Source of the DNA: Picocystis sp. L7
Lineage: Eukaryota; Chlorophyta; Picocystophyceae; Picocystales; Picocystaceae
Direction: 5' to 3'
DNA length: 64,000 bases
Assembly: GCA_020975725.1 (NCBI GenBank)
Contig: QXJR01000003.1
Location: 992,001 to 1,056,000, forward strand
The position numbers were made by a program, and so were the translations under genes. Below the pieces are notes generated by a model. It ran no database searches and had not been told where the DNA came from. It saw only the letters and a list, made by a program, of their open reading frames with translations. Below, in pieces: positions 8,838 to 20,650 of this stretch (positions within the stretch are counted from its first letter, which is position 1; each line of letters starts with the position of its first letter).

Positions 8838-11146
8838 TCAAACCATGTATTGGAGGTGGGGACATGCACTGAAGACACGTTCGCCCTGCTCCTCGTACTC
8901 CGTGCGTGAAACGCCCCGCTGAGCGGACGACGTGGTGAAGGAATCGCTGGAAGCCAGGCGAGAGGCCCCACGCCAGGCATCCAACAGCGGATCCAACGCC
9001 AACACCACCTCCAGTGGGGCTGCAGGATCACGAAGCATGCGGAAATCCCGAACCACGCGCTGCTTAAAGCCTGGAAACAGCGTGCTGCCACCCGTCAGGT
9101 GGACAGGAGCCTGTAGCAGAAGGGAACGTTCCTGCTTCTCCAGACGACGCAAGCAGCTGCTGAACATCTCCGGGATGCCCACTTGGTCCACACCACATAG
9201 GTGGGGCTGAAATAATATCTCTGGAACCTTGATTCGCTCCACGGTGAGAAATATCTGGTAGTCCTCCGCAACTGGAGGCCGAGCGTCTTGGCCCCCGCCG
9301 TCTTTGCCCGAAGAATTCAATTCAATCACAGAAGCTGGATCAAGCTCCCGCAAACGTTCAGCCGTCCGCTGGTACTCCGCCTCCTCTTCTGCGAGCTCTT
9401 CTTCATCTCCATCTCCCGCATCCATCGATTTGTACACGTTCCAATCTGCATCACTCGCCCCGAACATTTCTTCGTTTGCTGCTTTCCCAAAAGCTGCTTC
9501 CGCCATGAGCTTCATTCGTTCCCGCTGAGCGGTGCTGACACGGGCACCCCTCCCCCTCGCCATAACATTCGTTTTCTCCTCCTTTCCACCCTTCCCGTTC
9601 TTGCGCACTTCAAGCCTTTCTGCCAAGTCCCTGTGCTTTGCACGCAGCCGCTCAAGGAATCCTTCCGGGTCCGCCTTAAACTCCTCGTCTTCCTGTCTCC
9701 TTTGCTCCGCTAGTTCTGCCTCCCTTGCTGCTTTTTCTTCTGCCTTGCGCCTTCTACCATCCTCCGAATTTTTCAATAGCCTTTGTCGTTTTTTCTCTCT
9801 CACATCCTCCTCGGAAAGCTGATCGTCAGGGACATATAAAAGAGGGTATTTTTTCTCAGGATCTTCTTCTTTCAATTCCTCCTCTACCTGTGGAGGGGGT
9901 TTGCCTTGAAGCCGAGCTAGGGATGCCCGGGCATCAGCAAGAGCAGCTGCAATGCCAGCAAGTCCTGAAAATCCGAACTGAGCAAGAGTGACCTTCGTTT
10001 CCTCCTCACCTAATGCCGCTACGTTCTCTTCTATACTCTGAAGCTGTGATACCGTTGTCTCCAATTCACTAATCTTTGCTTCCTTTCTCTGCGCTGCCAT
10101 TTCTCTTAACCTTGCTGCAGCTTTTTCTCGCTGCTCTGCCTTTCGTGCAGCGGCTTCTTCAGGATCCATGGTGGCAGCCTTGTTATCCCCCTGCTTTCCT
10201 TGCCACGGCAGCTGAATTCTTACAGTGCGCTCGTGTGCAGCTTCGGTTCCTTCCTGAAATATCCCTAGTTCCGCATCGTAATCTTCAGCGACGTAGCAAT
10301 GATTGTGCTTTAAGTGTTCGGCATGGAACCAATTGAAGGTGGTGGTCGTGGCAGGATAGTGCACAGTGAGAGATTGTAAGAGGTGCGATGTGAGTTGCAT
10401 GCCGCCTAGATCAAGCCGAAGTGCCCCTTCATATACAGGGACCCCGTTGAGAACAGGCATTAGGAATGTGGTTGAATGACCTGCACTGACAATCAGCGAG
10501 TTCTGGCCTGTCCAGTTTCCTTCCAAACGATTGAACAAGTCAGAGAACAAGAAATCTTGCCCAAACTGAATAGACTCCGCTCCGTACACTTCAAAAAGGG
10601 TTTCTGCCATTTTCGTTCTGCAGAAGGAGGGATTGCATAGTGTTTCTGTGATCACCATTGGATGTGGGATTCCCCTTTCTCCCGATTCTCCCAAAGACAT
10701 TTTTTCGAAGGCAAAGTCCAGCAGGGTCTCTTGGGTGTCGAAGTTGCTGACGATATCTCCATCGAAAGGGGATCGCAGTTGAGTCCTCGACAGTTCCCAC
10801 GCTTTGGAGATGTGCGACGGATCGAAGTCTCCGACCACTCTTCGGGACACACCTGTAGTCTTGTTCCTGGCCTTCGTGTAGACAGAGCGGAAGTCAACTC
10901 TTGGATCGGTTTCTCCCGCCCAGCCTACTCTACAGTGGTACGATCCGTTGTCGATGACGATCGCCTTGGCTTTCAGATCTTCTGTGTACGGCGTTCGCGT
11001 GGGTCGCACCCAATCTGTTCGCGGGAAGTTCAAGGCGTCAGTCGCGGTTCTCGTCCTATCATACCTTGCCGTTTTCGTCCATTCCACGTACCTTCCAGCC
11101 CTTCCTTCAGATCGAAGAGCGGGATCGTTCCACCTGCATCCGACAT
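8838..11146 (-). CDS. ARP5: Actin-related protein 5, INO80 chromatin-remodelling subunit (2 exons)
   Basis: ARP5 is the actin-like subunit that couples the INO80 ATPase to nucleosomes in the nucleus. Inferred exons are 11146-11092 and 11014-8838. The 77-nt intron (GTACGT to GAACAG) has CTGAC at 11041-11037. Splicing gives a start MSDAGGTIPLFDLK and 743 residues. Without it the long frame has no nearby ATG and a stop directly before it. The actin core starts at AIVIDNGSYHCRVGWAG. It is split by the long charged ARP5-specific coiled insertion (about residues 330-610, with KYPLLYVPDDQLS and STAQRERMKLM) and resumes at VPEILFQPHLCGVDQVG. LDPLLDAWRGAS follows near the C-terminus, as in plant ARP5. 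Confidence 0.9.
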
Positions 11147-13751
11147 AGCCGCGAGCTGGCTCGAGGTTGTGCTGCTTCACCACGTGATGGCGAAGTCTGG
11201 TTGTCCTTCCCACCAACCCCTCTCCCACCACATCCCTTGGTGCACCCCCCTCGCTTCCTTTGGATGGATCCACTCACAACGGCTTCCGTCGTCCAAGACG
11301 AACAATCGAACCTGCTCCACCAAGGGATCCTTCAACGATTGGGGTGGTTCATGTTCCGTCCAAACCGACGGATTCTGCCTTTCAGAGATTGCGGCTTGCA
11401 CCAACATAGTCGCTGCGCAATGGAGAGATGAACATGCATACCACACAAGTGGTCCCAGGACGCAGCACGTGCGTGCATTTTCCGTCATCGTCTTTGTACT
11501 CTAGCAAGAGGGGCTAGTTGCGTTGACCTACTCACATGCAACTCTCGATATAGCAAGTACACCTCAATGTTCGACGATAGTTTATGGCCTTTTGTTGGCA
11601 AGGCTTGAAAACATAGCAACCACGTGGAGCAAAAGGCCATTTGGTGCCTCCGACTCTCGTACGAATGCGCCACCAAACGCATCGATGCATCACGTTGACG
11701 CCATGAGATGATTCCCTCTTCTTAAGGCAAAGAGGATCGCCATCTCCGCTCTTGAAGTCTGAAGACTGTCTAGCTAGACGGATGCTACTTTTAGGAGAAG
11801 ATCTCGTGACGTTCTTCGTAAAACCCTTGAGGTTTGAATGGTGCGACCATTCGTAATGCAAAGGCAAATACTATGGGTCAAGAATGACTGTCAATAGCTG
11901 AAACGGCAAGACGTGTCATCTTGTCGACTAATTCAATGAACGCACAACCGTATTTGGATACTGTTCAGCCTACCAATCATTCCCCAATGTGGTGCTTCGT
12001 CCGATCGCCTACAATACATTGCACACAATCTTACATGACGATCATGACTTGAAAGTCGCCCACACGTCAAGGAGTTCCTTGTAATGTAGCACCATCGAGA
12101 ACGCATTTTTAGCTACTTGGTACAATTGAAGGTTGCTAGAGTATGTTGCGATCAAGGTCGCTACAAGTCGGAGACTTGAGATGCTAAATCACCAATGTAG
12201 ATTGCTATTTTATGTACCCACTATCGAAGAGCGTATGAATCGCGCCATGTTGCGCTCTATCGCATAAGTTTTGATTACCGAAAGAGTAACAAAGAGAATG
12301 ACACGATGTGTGCCATTTGCAGCTTCCTCGACAAACCTTGTCGTTCGGCCTTGGTGTTGATCCGTCTCGCTCACCAACATCTTACGTGTGTGTCTCCATG
12401 TTCAACAGAACACAGATTGAAGAAAGTTGCGAACTTCAACATTCGTGCCTTGGCCGCAACTCTATCAATCTGGCGATATGGAATGTCCGGAAAAAGTGGA
12501 CAAGCAGCGGCGATACAAGGAACCCGAGTTTACCCAGGCCATGGATGTCTTGCTCAAAGGCTTTTAGAAGAACACGTGCATCTACTCACCTATGTAGATG
12601 TTGCAAAAGCGCGATTGTAAGAACAAAGTTTATTTTTGCATATATACCACTGGCAACCTCCATGCGTGATTGAGTAAGACGCAAAGGAGTTGCGATTGGC
12701 AAATTGCAATGGAAAGTCACGCAATCAAGCAGGTAGTCCCATGGAAATAAAATTGCCTAATTGCCTATGACATCAACACAATGCTTTCGTGTCATGCAAC
12801 GTAAAAATACACTTATCGGCGCGACTGCGGCATTCTATGAGACGCATTGCGCTACCGATCGCTCTTACCATGACAATCTCACCCTTGTCTTGGTTTGCTT
12901 GGACGATTGCTTGACGATGGGTCTTGGTTTGAGCATGGCAAAGTACGAGAAGATGGTGCTAAACGAATCTCGTAGGAAATTGAACAATACGACAATTGCT
13001 AAATCGTTCACCACACCCACGGCTTCGAAATTTCACCCTTGCAAATTGCCGGCTTAGGATTCCATCGAAATGGCGCTAAGGAGCGACGACTTCAAATACC
13101 CGAAAGTAGTATCTTGCACCGATTTGAGAGGCCCGATACACATGGGCAAGCTTTTCTCTCCTAGACAATTGGTGCTACCAAGAACGTCTGAAGCATTTGA
13201 TTCGATCCTTCGTCCGAACTTCCTTGCCTCTTTCACCGCCGCTACCGAAAGCGGTGGGAAATGTGAAGCGCGGGTTTCATCCGGCTCTAGTCAACACTAC
13301 GCTTCGTATCTTTTGCGACTTACAAGTGCCAATGCTCACCGCGAGAACGTTTGATCATTCCTTGCAACCGAAAGTAGGGACGGAACGTTGCCTTTTCATG
13401 CTCCCTTTTCTAGCTACACTCCGATGCCAAGATGTCTGGTTCAGACAAACCCCTACATACAACGATCAAGGTCCTCTTGGACAACCTTTGACACAATCCA
13501 TGTTCCCTTCCACTCCCGCCAAATGCGATTGGGTCGGTTGGGGCAAGAGGATCGACTTCGTCCTCGGTCGATCACGGAGATTTCGATTCCTTTTCAAGGG
13601 AAATGTTGAGTTCTATCTCTCAAGACCGGGGTGTGACTTTCGAGGAATCCGTGCCTCGACCTGACGTGTTCCCGTCGAGCCGTTTCTCTCCCTGCTCCCT
13701 TGGACGATCTCCCATCGCCGAACCTTCGCCCGTCGAGGAGAAAGGCGATCC
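11147..13751. other. Gene-poor, lower-GC interval
   Basis: About 2.6 kb without a supportable gene. Short open frames near 12306-12673, 12761-13057 and 13070-13354 have no recognisable domain. In 12306-12673 two overlapping plus frames carry similar-looking segments, as expected for a decayed coding relic, but I cannot name it. Base composition is visibly lower in GC than the flanking genes. Confidence 0.5.
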
Positions 13752-15002
13752 ATGAGATCCCACTCGACGACCGCACCACCGTCCATTCGACGCGTTCGCG
13801 ACCACCATCCGCACGCCATGGTCGCGGCTGTGCGACGTTCTCCCGGGATGCGTGGATCCCAGGCGATGCTCACGACGTCCTGCAAACGTTGGGCGATGCC
13901 TTGTCAACGCAATGGACGAGCGGTGGCCCGTGCGACGCGTGGCCCCGCCCAGAAGGATGCCGCGACAGTCCTGGCGGTGAACGTCGCAGCACTCACAGCC
14001 ACGCCTGCGTCGCACGCCGATGCCTTCGATACCGTGGAGAAGCAAGTCGGATCTGTAGTGGAAAGTTTGCGTGCGGCCGCAGGGGTGGCGAGCCAGCTGG
14101 TAGACTCGGGGAAAGCAGCCGTCGACCAAGCCTTGCCGTTTGTGAAACAAGGAGTGGACAACGCAGTACCGATCGTGCAGAAAGGAATCGAATACGCCAC
14201 CCCGATTGTCAAGGAAGGAGTGCGAATCAGTGAACCAGCCGTCAAGGACGCAACCAAAGAAGCATCCAAGCTGCTGCAAGAGCAAGGCTTGGATGTCGAT
14301 GCGGTGGTGAAAGGTGCCAAGCAAGGTGCAGACATAGCCGTGACGGTCGGGAAAGAGGCATACACTGCTTCAAAGCCCGCAACGACGAAGTTTGTAGAGT
14401 TCATCACCACCACAGAGCCTACTCTGCTGATCGAGTACACCCTGGGTGCATTGGCACTCTATTACTTGGCACCTCCCCTGGTCTCTGTGGTGTCCGCAGC
14501 TGCTCGTGGATACAAAGGAGACGCATCTGCTGCCCAAGTGTTGGATTGGATATCGGAGGACGGAAACACTGTGCTGATTGATGCGCGGAAGAAGCAAGAG
14601 AAGGAAGCAATGGGAATCCCAGACGTGGGCGGCGCTGCAGGTCGTAGGATCATCGAGGTTCCACTCTACACCACAGACAAGAACGTCCGTACACTGCTTC
14701 GGGATCCAGATGCTGTCGAAAGACAGATAACAGCGTTGAAAATTGGTGCGTTAAAGGGAGTCTCGAAGGGCAAGAGAGTTGTCATCATGGACAAGGATGG
14801 TCGTTTGGCAAGGAAAATCGCCAAGGAACTCTCAAAGCAAGGTTTCAAGAATGTGTTTGTCATGAAAGGTGGATTCAACAATGGGTGGTTCTCGGCCAGA
14901 CTTGGTGTGCGCAAAATCCTTTCGGTCACCTCTGCCGAAGTAGTGCGCGGCCTTCCCGGGAGCAGGAGGGGTAGCTCATTTGCTTTGCCACCCGGTCGCT
15001 GA
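13752..15002 (+). CDS. CAS: Thylakoid calcium-sensing receptor with rhodanese-like domain
   Basis: A 416-residue plastid protein matching CAS, a thylakoid membrane protein involved in calcium-dependent photoacclimation and, in Chlamydomonas, in CO2 concentration and high-light responses. Residues 1 to about 90 are an Arg/Ser-rich transit region ending near ATPASHADA. A long helical repeat-like region follows, rich in V, K and A (VKQGVDNAVPIVQKG, TPIVKEGVRISE). One transmembrane helix is near residues 222-245 (LGALALYYLAPPLVSVV). A C-terminal rhodanese-like domain runs from about 260 to 370 (NTVLIDARKKQEK) and lacks a clear catalytic cysteine loop. ATG 13752 is the first ATG. TGTAA lies at 15041-15045. 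Confidence 0.9.
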   Translation: MRSHSTTAPPSIRRVRDHHPHAMVAAVRRSPGMRGSQAMLTTSCKRWAMPCQRNGRAVARATRGPAQKDAATVLAVNVAALTATPASHADAFDTVEKQVGSVVESLRAAAGVASQLVDSGKAAVDQALPFVKQGVDNAVPIVQKGIEYATPIVKEGVRISEPAVKDATKEASKLLQEQGLDVDAVVKGAKQGADIAVTVGKEAYTASKPATTKFVEFITTTEPTLLIEYTLGALALYYLAPPLVSVVSAAARGYKGDASAAQVLDWISEDGNTVLIDARKKQEKEAMGIPDVGGAAGRRIIEVPLYTTDKNVRTLLRDPDAVERQITALKIGALKGVSKGKRVVIMDKDGRLARKIAKELSKQGFKNVFVMKGGFNNGWFSARLGVRKILSVTSAEVVRGLPGSRRGSSFALPPGR

Positions 15003-18000
15003 GCAGATAAATCCTGTTGTCTTCTGTTGGGGTATGTGTCTGTAATAAAAGTGAGAGCCATTCTATCAGTGAAGGGGAGTAAACATAATCACTTTGCATG
15101 TCTCATGCAGGGCGTCCCTTGTAAGATGGTTGATCAATCTTGGATGTGTTTGTGGAAGACGAACAACAGAAAACCAAGTACTTTACCCCTGCCCAAAAAC
15201 TTTCTACGAATGCTTCCACTGGGTCTTTAAGAAAATGACTCCCAATTGTTTATGCGAGTGCCCGTCCCATGTGTGGCAAACCCACGTGTTCTTAGCAAAT
15301 CTCCTATTCAAGCTCACCGGGCGCACTTGCTAGATTGCCTTAGGAGAGTCCTGTTTCGGTCTAGTGGCGATATTCAAGGAAAGATCAGGTTTCGATGGAA
15401 TTCAACATGGCGCCTGTTGAAGGAATTTGCACGCCAATGGACCGGGTCGTGGGAAAGTCGTACGCAATTCATGCGGGTGCTGATCTTATGGAAAGTGTTT
15501 CTACCACATACGCCAAAACCACCCTGCCGAGCTTCTTTTTGCAACCGGGCATTGTAGGGTCAAGCGTGAATAATTCAATTCCGCACCTCTAAGTCCTACC
15601 TGCTCAAAGTTTGGCGACCTTCCCTTGGCAAATTCACATCAAGAGTTTCAACGGTAAATTCTTTCAATGTCGGTCTTCAAGTTGTGTTCTTAAACACCTA
15701 TTTCGCAACCGTTGCAGCATCATTAACGATTGACTCAATGCGGAAGTCCTTTGACACAACTTGAGCTTCATCGACAAGCATGAACTACGGGAATGCCTTT
15801 GATAGCGCACTTACAACCTTCCTTTTGTAGATATACATCCACACGTGTACATATCCAACATCCGAGATGGGCCATGTACCTTCTCAAGGTAAGTGTGAGA
15901 AATTCACATCCAACTAGTCTTCAATTGATGGAGGAAGCTCCAATTTAAGTCGTAAATGGAACAATCATCCATGGATGTGCTAAGCACGGCGCACTCTTAG
16001 CGTGTGATTGTGACCTCTTACAGGCCATATGCTAAACCAAACCCATTTCCAACGAATCCTGCTAACTAAGGCGCACAGTCGGTCCATCATAGGTTCCTTG
16101 GTTATCATAAGCTAGGGACTCTCGGATGGGCCACAAGGGTAAAGTCCTCGGAAATACACCCGGCCCAACATATCTAGAATCTACATACAATTTTCAAGCC
16201 ATGGGAATGTATCCTCCAAAGAACGCCATGCGGAGAAATGAGTAGCTCGACACTTTGACGTGCTAAACCACTAGGATTTCTTTGTATTCGTCTATGCATG
16301 GATTCTAGTTGGGATTTAGGAGTAGGCCTGGTTCCGTATCCAAGTCAAAGATATTGCGTCGGAAAACCCAAGACACTACTCGCGCTGCCATGTTTTATCC
16401 TTCCGCCCAACCAATAGGTTGAAGAAGAATATTATCGCTTCAACTCCGTGGAATAAGCTCTCCATGGACTTGGTCCTTTTGTAACAGACCTTCGCCATAT
16501 GCGTATCAACCATACAAAACCGAATCAAGATTTCCTTCGTCCACTCTATCGAATTCAAGCAGTCCCGTCCCGCGCCCCGCATCTGGATCAGTTGTGTGAA
16601 TCGGCATCTTGGCCTCGTTGGTCACCAAAGGCATGGCATTTACCACGAACTTGTGAGGGTGACAGTTCCTAAGCCCAAATGGGACACAATGGGGAGATTC
16701 TCCTCCCATGGATCTCTTGCTGTGCTTTGCATCAAATGAATTAGAGAATTGAGGAAACTCATGGTAGGGTCCGTGGTGCTTGGAGGAACTTGTGTGGATG
16801 CATTTTGTTGTGTCGATTATTGTCGGCGAACGTTGGTCAGCTTTGCTTCTTAACTCGATGGTAAACCGAGTATCACATTGCAAGCCCCGTCTACTTAGAC
16901 ATGCTCGTCAACAAAATAATAGGTTGCTCCGTAGTATTAACCATAAACGTAAAAGAAAAGTACCGTCTTGACAGAAAGGACATGTGATGGATAAGGAGGG
17001 AACGCCTAGGAGTCTCCATGACGCCAACCCCCCACCGAGGGTTCCCAGGTCCGAGTTCACACGAATAGATACAGTTGCAAACCCCTAAACCTAGGGAATG
17101 CATGGGCACTTCCCTTGTTGGGATGAACAGAGGGTTCGAATGAACATGCTCCCTTTTTAGTACCTCATATCAACTGGCTAAGGATTTATCTCATTCGATC
17201 TCCTTCTCCCTTATACAACATCTCTTGGGTGTATGGTCCTAGGATGCGGACAAGCCGCAAGTTGCACATGGACTTGGGTACAAACATTGGCATGGAAGCA
17301 TCGACCTATCAAAAGATAAGTGATTCAGTCGGATCTAAAGGATCAAAGATCAGAAGTCCGTTCAATAAATCGTCATCAAGTGAACGCAAAACGGAATCTT
17401 GCGCATCGCTAGGTTATTCAAAGCGGAATTCAAACATGCCATCCACACGCACGCCATTACCTACTCCAATTTATACATTTTCTGATCGTGCTTTAGAGCC
17501 TATTGTCCCAAGATCACTAGCATAATGTTGTGGCGCCGGGTTTTAGCAATCTAAACGTCTCCAACGTGTTCGATTGAACGTTTCCAAGACCGTTGGTCAT
17601 GGCTGTGAATAGAACAAATTTCACGTACGTGAACACTAGCTCTTCTCGCAAAAGACACTCTATTTCGTATCTATTGTTCAAGGCGAGCGATCAGTACAGT
17701 ACAGGGTAGATAGCAAAGTATTTTTGTTCGTTGCCATCAACTATATGACCGACCTCTTAAACCACTTCAACACGGAATGGGCTTGATGGATCAAGAAATG
17801 GATCTTCTCTATGGTAGTCAAACAACGCATTGAATGTTCGATCCTTTGTGCGCCGTATGAAAAAGTAATCAATACGTTGGTGTAACGCCTACACAATAAG
17901 ACTCTGCCCGCATTTTCTCGCACCAACTACGAAGTATGCCTCGTCATTTGCAAATGTCGGTCGAGAGAGGGAAGGCTTTGAAGGTAAAGTACGCATCGGC

Positions 18001-19024
18001 AAAGTTTTCATCCGGTGAGAAGGTGAGACGTCCATGCCAACGAGCTGAGCCTTCGAAGAGTGTTCGTGACGTTTCGATACACATGTCGCGGGCGAGTAGC
18101 AAATGAGAATGGTTCATTCCGAAACACTCATTTTCATTGGCGTGGATGGAGGCTAGAAATGACGAGGGAGTCTTAGGCTTGTATCGGCTCAATTTTGCCA
18201 ACCAAAGCAAATGCAATATTGTCGACAAGGAATGCAACGCTGCGACAAACATCTTGAATTGCATGCGTCATATGCAACCCGACAATCTATGGCATTCGAA
18301 TAGACAAACGGTCCCGAAACTACTCGGTTGTTTGATTGATAAATGAATGGAAGGTTGCCAAACTGGATGCTCAAGTAAGGAGGGCTTTCCCGGTGCAAAG
18401 TCCTTGATGCACGAATGTTGAATCCTAGTATGAGGGTTTCGGGAAACGAACGTGCACTTCCTCGGCATTCCAAATGTGCTTAGTCAAAACGGAGATTTAA
18501 CATTATTCGCTTGACCAAGTGAGACTTGCGCGTGAATTGAGGGACAGATCTAGTGTGGATGGCTATGGAACAAGGGTCTGTTGTGAACACCTTTGGAGCG
18601 TACGGGGATGCCATGTGGTGTAGGGACAAAGGGGGAAAGACACACAAGAGGAAGTTGCTGATCTAGCTTGGAAGAGTTGAAACAAACTCTGCTTCAGGAT
18701 CGACACATGGACGTCCATTAGTAGTGACGTAGGCTTCAACACCCATACACCATCCAGGTTGCATCTGTTGGGGCAAAGATGTTGATGATCCTGTCGCGAA
18801 CGCAACTGCTGGCTCAAAGCACGAACATACCAAGCTTCCCACCAGCATCCCCTACTTCCAACAACTACAGAACAGTGCAAAGGCAATTTATTCATAGATG
18901 ATCAGCTCAAGGATAATCCCTAGCTCTAATCCACATCGACGATGGGAAAACCAGATGAAGACACAAGCGACACCTTAGCAAAAGAGTCTGCCCCACGATG
19001 CCGTCCAGGACATTCTCAACAAAC
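15003..19024. other. 4-kb low-GC gene desert with a transposon relic
   Basis: No host gene can be supported. Frames are short and interrupted on both strands, and the GC content is clearly lower than in the gene blocks. The one recognisable item is the decayed Fanzor/TnpB-like segment at about 17750-18350, listed separately. Other short frames (15094-15333, 16506-16883 minus, 17229-17525) match nothing I know. Confidence 0.55.
17750..18350 (+). mobile_element. Decayed Fanzor/TnpB-like nuclease relic
   Basis: Protein-like fragments spread over all three plus frames follow the order of the C-terminal half of Fanzor/TnpB proteins. A segment near 17970 reads YASAKFSSGEK. A segment near 18050-18110 contains the AFEECS block. 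The RuvC-III-like tail near 18225-18290 reads KECNAATNILNC, followed by a PDNLW motif. The same order occurs in the relic at 59678-60181, so both probably derive from one family. The catalytic aspartate expected before NAAxNI is a glutamate here. The copy is broken many times and is clearly old; the ends of the element cannot be set. Confidence 0.5.
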
Positions 19025-20047
19025 TCAGAAGAAAAAGAAATAAATGAGCATCAGCACAAATGCATGCTTCCTCACGTGCGGGGGGAGGAAATATAGCAGA
19101 AGGAACATGGGAATGTTGCTCAGCAACATGCCTAGGAGGTGTCCACCCGGAAAGAGTACCGTAAACAAGACAATCAAGGGAAACACCATGTTCAAAACAC
19201 CGGCTGGGTTGAACACTTCCCCCTGTTGTCCTTGTCCTGCTCTAGCCTGACCAGTCCCGTATTGTCCAGCCCCCCTGCTACTGCCACCCATCCCATACGG
19301 ATTATTCGTCCGTGCGGAGGGTCTTCTGCCGGGTCTCGAAGCAAAGCCCCCCCCAAACAGCTGGGACAAGATATCGTCCAAGTCTGCTTGATGCACACGC
19401 GCACCCCCAAAGTTGGAGCGATATACCCGCGGTCCTCTTGCGCCGGCCCCTCCAAACTGTTGTCCTCCGAAGAAGGCATTGAATATGTCCTCCGCGCTGG
19501 CTGCCTGGGAGGTACCTGCCTGGCCTACGTTATCCACCCCGAATTGGTCGTAGGTCTTCCTCTTATCTGGACTGGACAGGGTGTCGAAAGCCCGTGAGAC
19601 CTTCTTGAAGGCTTCTTCTGCTCCCTCCACGTTGCACTTGTCAGGATGCAGCTTAAGGGCCAGCTTGCGATAGGCCTTCTTTATTTCGATTTCCGAGGCT
19701 GATTTCCCCAATCCCAGAATTTCGTAGTAGTCTTTCGTCGTCTTGATCTTCTGGATCAATACGGTGTCTTCTTTTGCTTTTTCGCCTGCATCCTGCCTTT
19801 TCTCTCCGGCCTTTTGGCTCGGATCGGGTGCGCCGTTGGACGCTGCATCTTTCTCGTCGTTTTTTCCGTGGTCCGCATTGTCCCTACCGCTTGGTTGCGT
19901 CTTTCTTGCCGTGCTGTTTCCGTTGGAAGGTCTAGCTTGCTCCATGCGTCGCACGAGGTCTTCCTTTTCGAAGCAATCGCTGTAGTCCACACCTGCGTCG
20001 TCCAACTTCTCGCGGAGCTCCTTTACCGACATGGATCGGGTCTCCAT
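19025..20047 (-). CDS. ER/membrane J-domain protein (DNAJB12/14-like) with N-terminal SAP-like motif
   Basis: A 340-residue Hsp40 co-chaperone. An N-terminal SAP/ARMET-like helix pair ([20 protein letters not shown]) is followed by a charged linker. The J-domain lies at about 105-170 with the HPD tripeptide in [14 protein letters not shown]-rich region follows ([22 protein letters not shown]). Two or three hydrophobic segments in the last 70 residues anchor it in a membrane. It should recruit Hsp70 to a membrane surface, probably the ER, in protein folding or degradation. ATG 20047 is the first ATG. It is divergent from CSK, and the pair shares an unusual GATC-dense intergenic region. Confidence 0.85.
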   Translation of the reverse strand: METRSMSVKELREKLDDAGVDYSDCFEKEDLVRRMEQARPSNGNSTARKTQPSGRDNADHGKNDEKDAASNGAPDPSQKAGEKRQDAGEKAKEDTVLIQKIKTTKDYYEILGLGKSASEIEIKKAYRKLALKLHPDKCNVEGAEEAFKKVSRAFDTLSSPDKRKTYDQFGVDNVGQAGTSQAASAEDIFNAFFGGQQFGGAGARGPRVYRSNFGGARVHQADLDDILSQLFGGGFASRPGRRPSARTNNPYGMGGSSRGAGQYGTGQARAGQGQQGEVFNPAGVLNMVFPLIVLFTVLFPGGHLLGMLLSNIPMFLLLYFLPPHVRKHAFVLMLIYFFFF

Positions 20048-20650
20048 GCCTTTTCTATCCCGTCCTTCGTTTCCAAACTACCTCGAACGAACCGAAAGAC
20101 GGGATTTCCTGGGCGTTCGCCGCCGAGAGTGAGCGGCGCGCGCACTTGGGATCGTGCGATTGGCTTTGTGGAGACGCACTTCAATGATTGAACCAGGACA
20201 GACCCGCGTCGGAGGCGGGTTCGATCCGAGACGGATCCGGGTTCGAAAGGGGATCCCTTCCGGTTCTCTGCTGGGGTTCGATCGGGGACGTCCCTCGGGG
20301 GTTGGCGAAGGGTGGATCCTCGCTTCGGCACGACGTTGGATCCGGTACAGATCCGATTCGTCAGAGATCTCTCCGATGAGTCGATCCTCTCCTTGACGTT
20401 GGCTTCGAGTCTGATCGATATCCCCTGTGTTTCCCGTACCCTTGGGATCCTTCTTCTCCGTTGGCTCCGGGGTGCTCGATTCCTCCGCCCCGAACGGACG
20501 GTCCAGGACTATTCCCGTGTGATCCCGGTGGGTGTCCCTTTTCAGACCACGTGGTCGACAGGCTTCGAAACCCGGATCCGAGATCCAATTGGGCAGTGGG
20601 AGGAGGGGTGACAGGGAGGGAGCACAGAGGGAAACCGAGAGACGTGGTCC
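20048..20650. promoter_or_regulatory. Divergent promoter region with dense GATC sites
   Basis: A 603-bp GC-rich spacer between the J-protein and CSK start codons. Between 20221 and 20590 I count 14 GATC tetramers, many inside GGATCC, several near GGGTTCGA words. About 1-2 would be expected by chance. Both promoters must lie here, but no TATA-like element can be assigned. Confidence 0.5.

Noticed and set aside
12306-12673. Pair of overlapping frames considered as a third Fanzor-like relic
   Set aside because: None of the RuvC or zinc-finger motifs can be found, so the family cannot be claimed.
16506-16883. 125-codon minus frame in the low-GC desert
   Set aside because: No recognisable domain and no neighbouring coding fragments; kept only as part of the gene-poor interval.
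20216-20275. GGGTTCGATCC words resembling the tRNA B-box
   Set aside because: No matching A-box, acceptor stem or T-stem pairing could be built; they belong to the GATC-rich promoter cluster.
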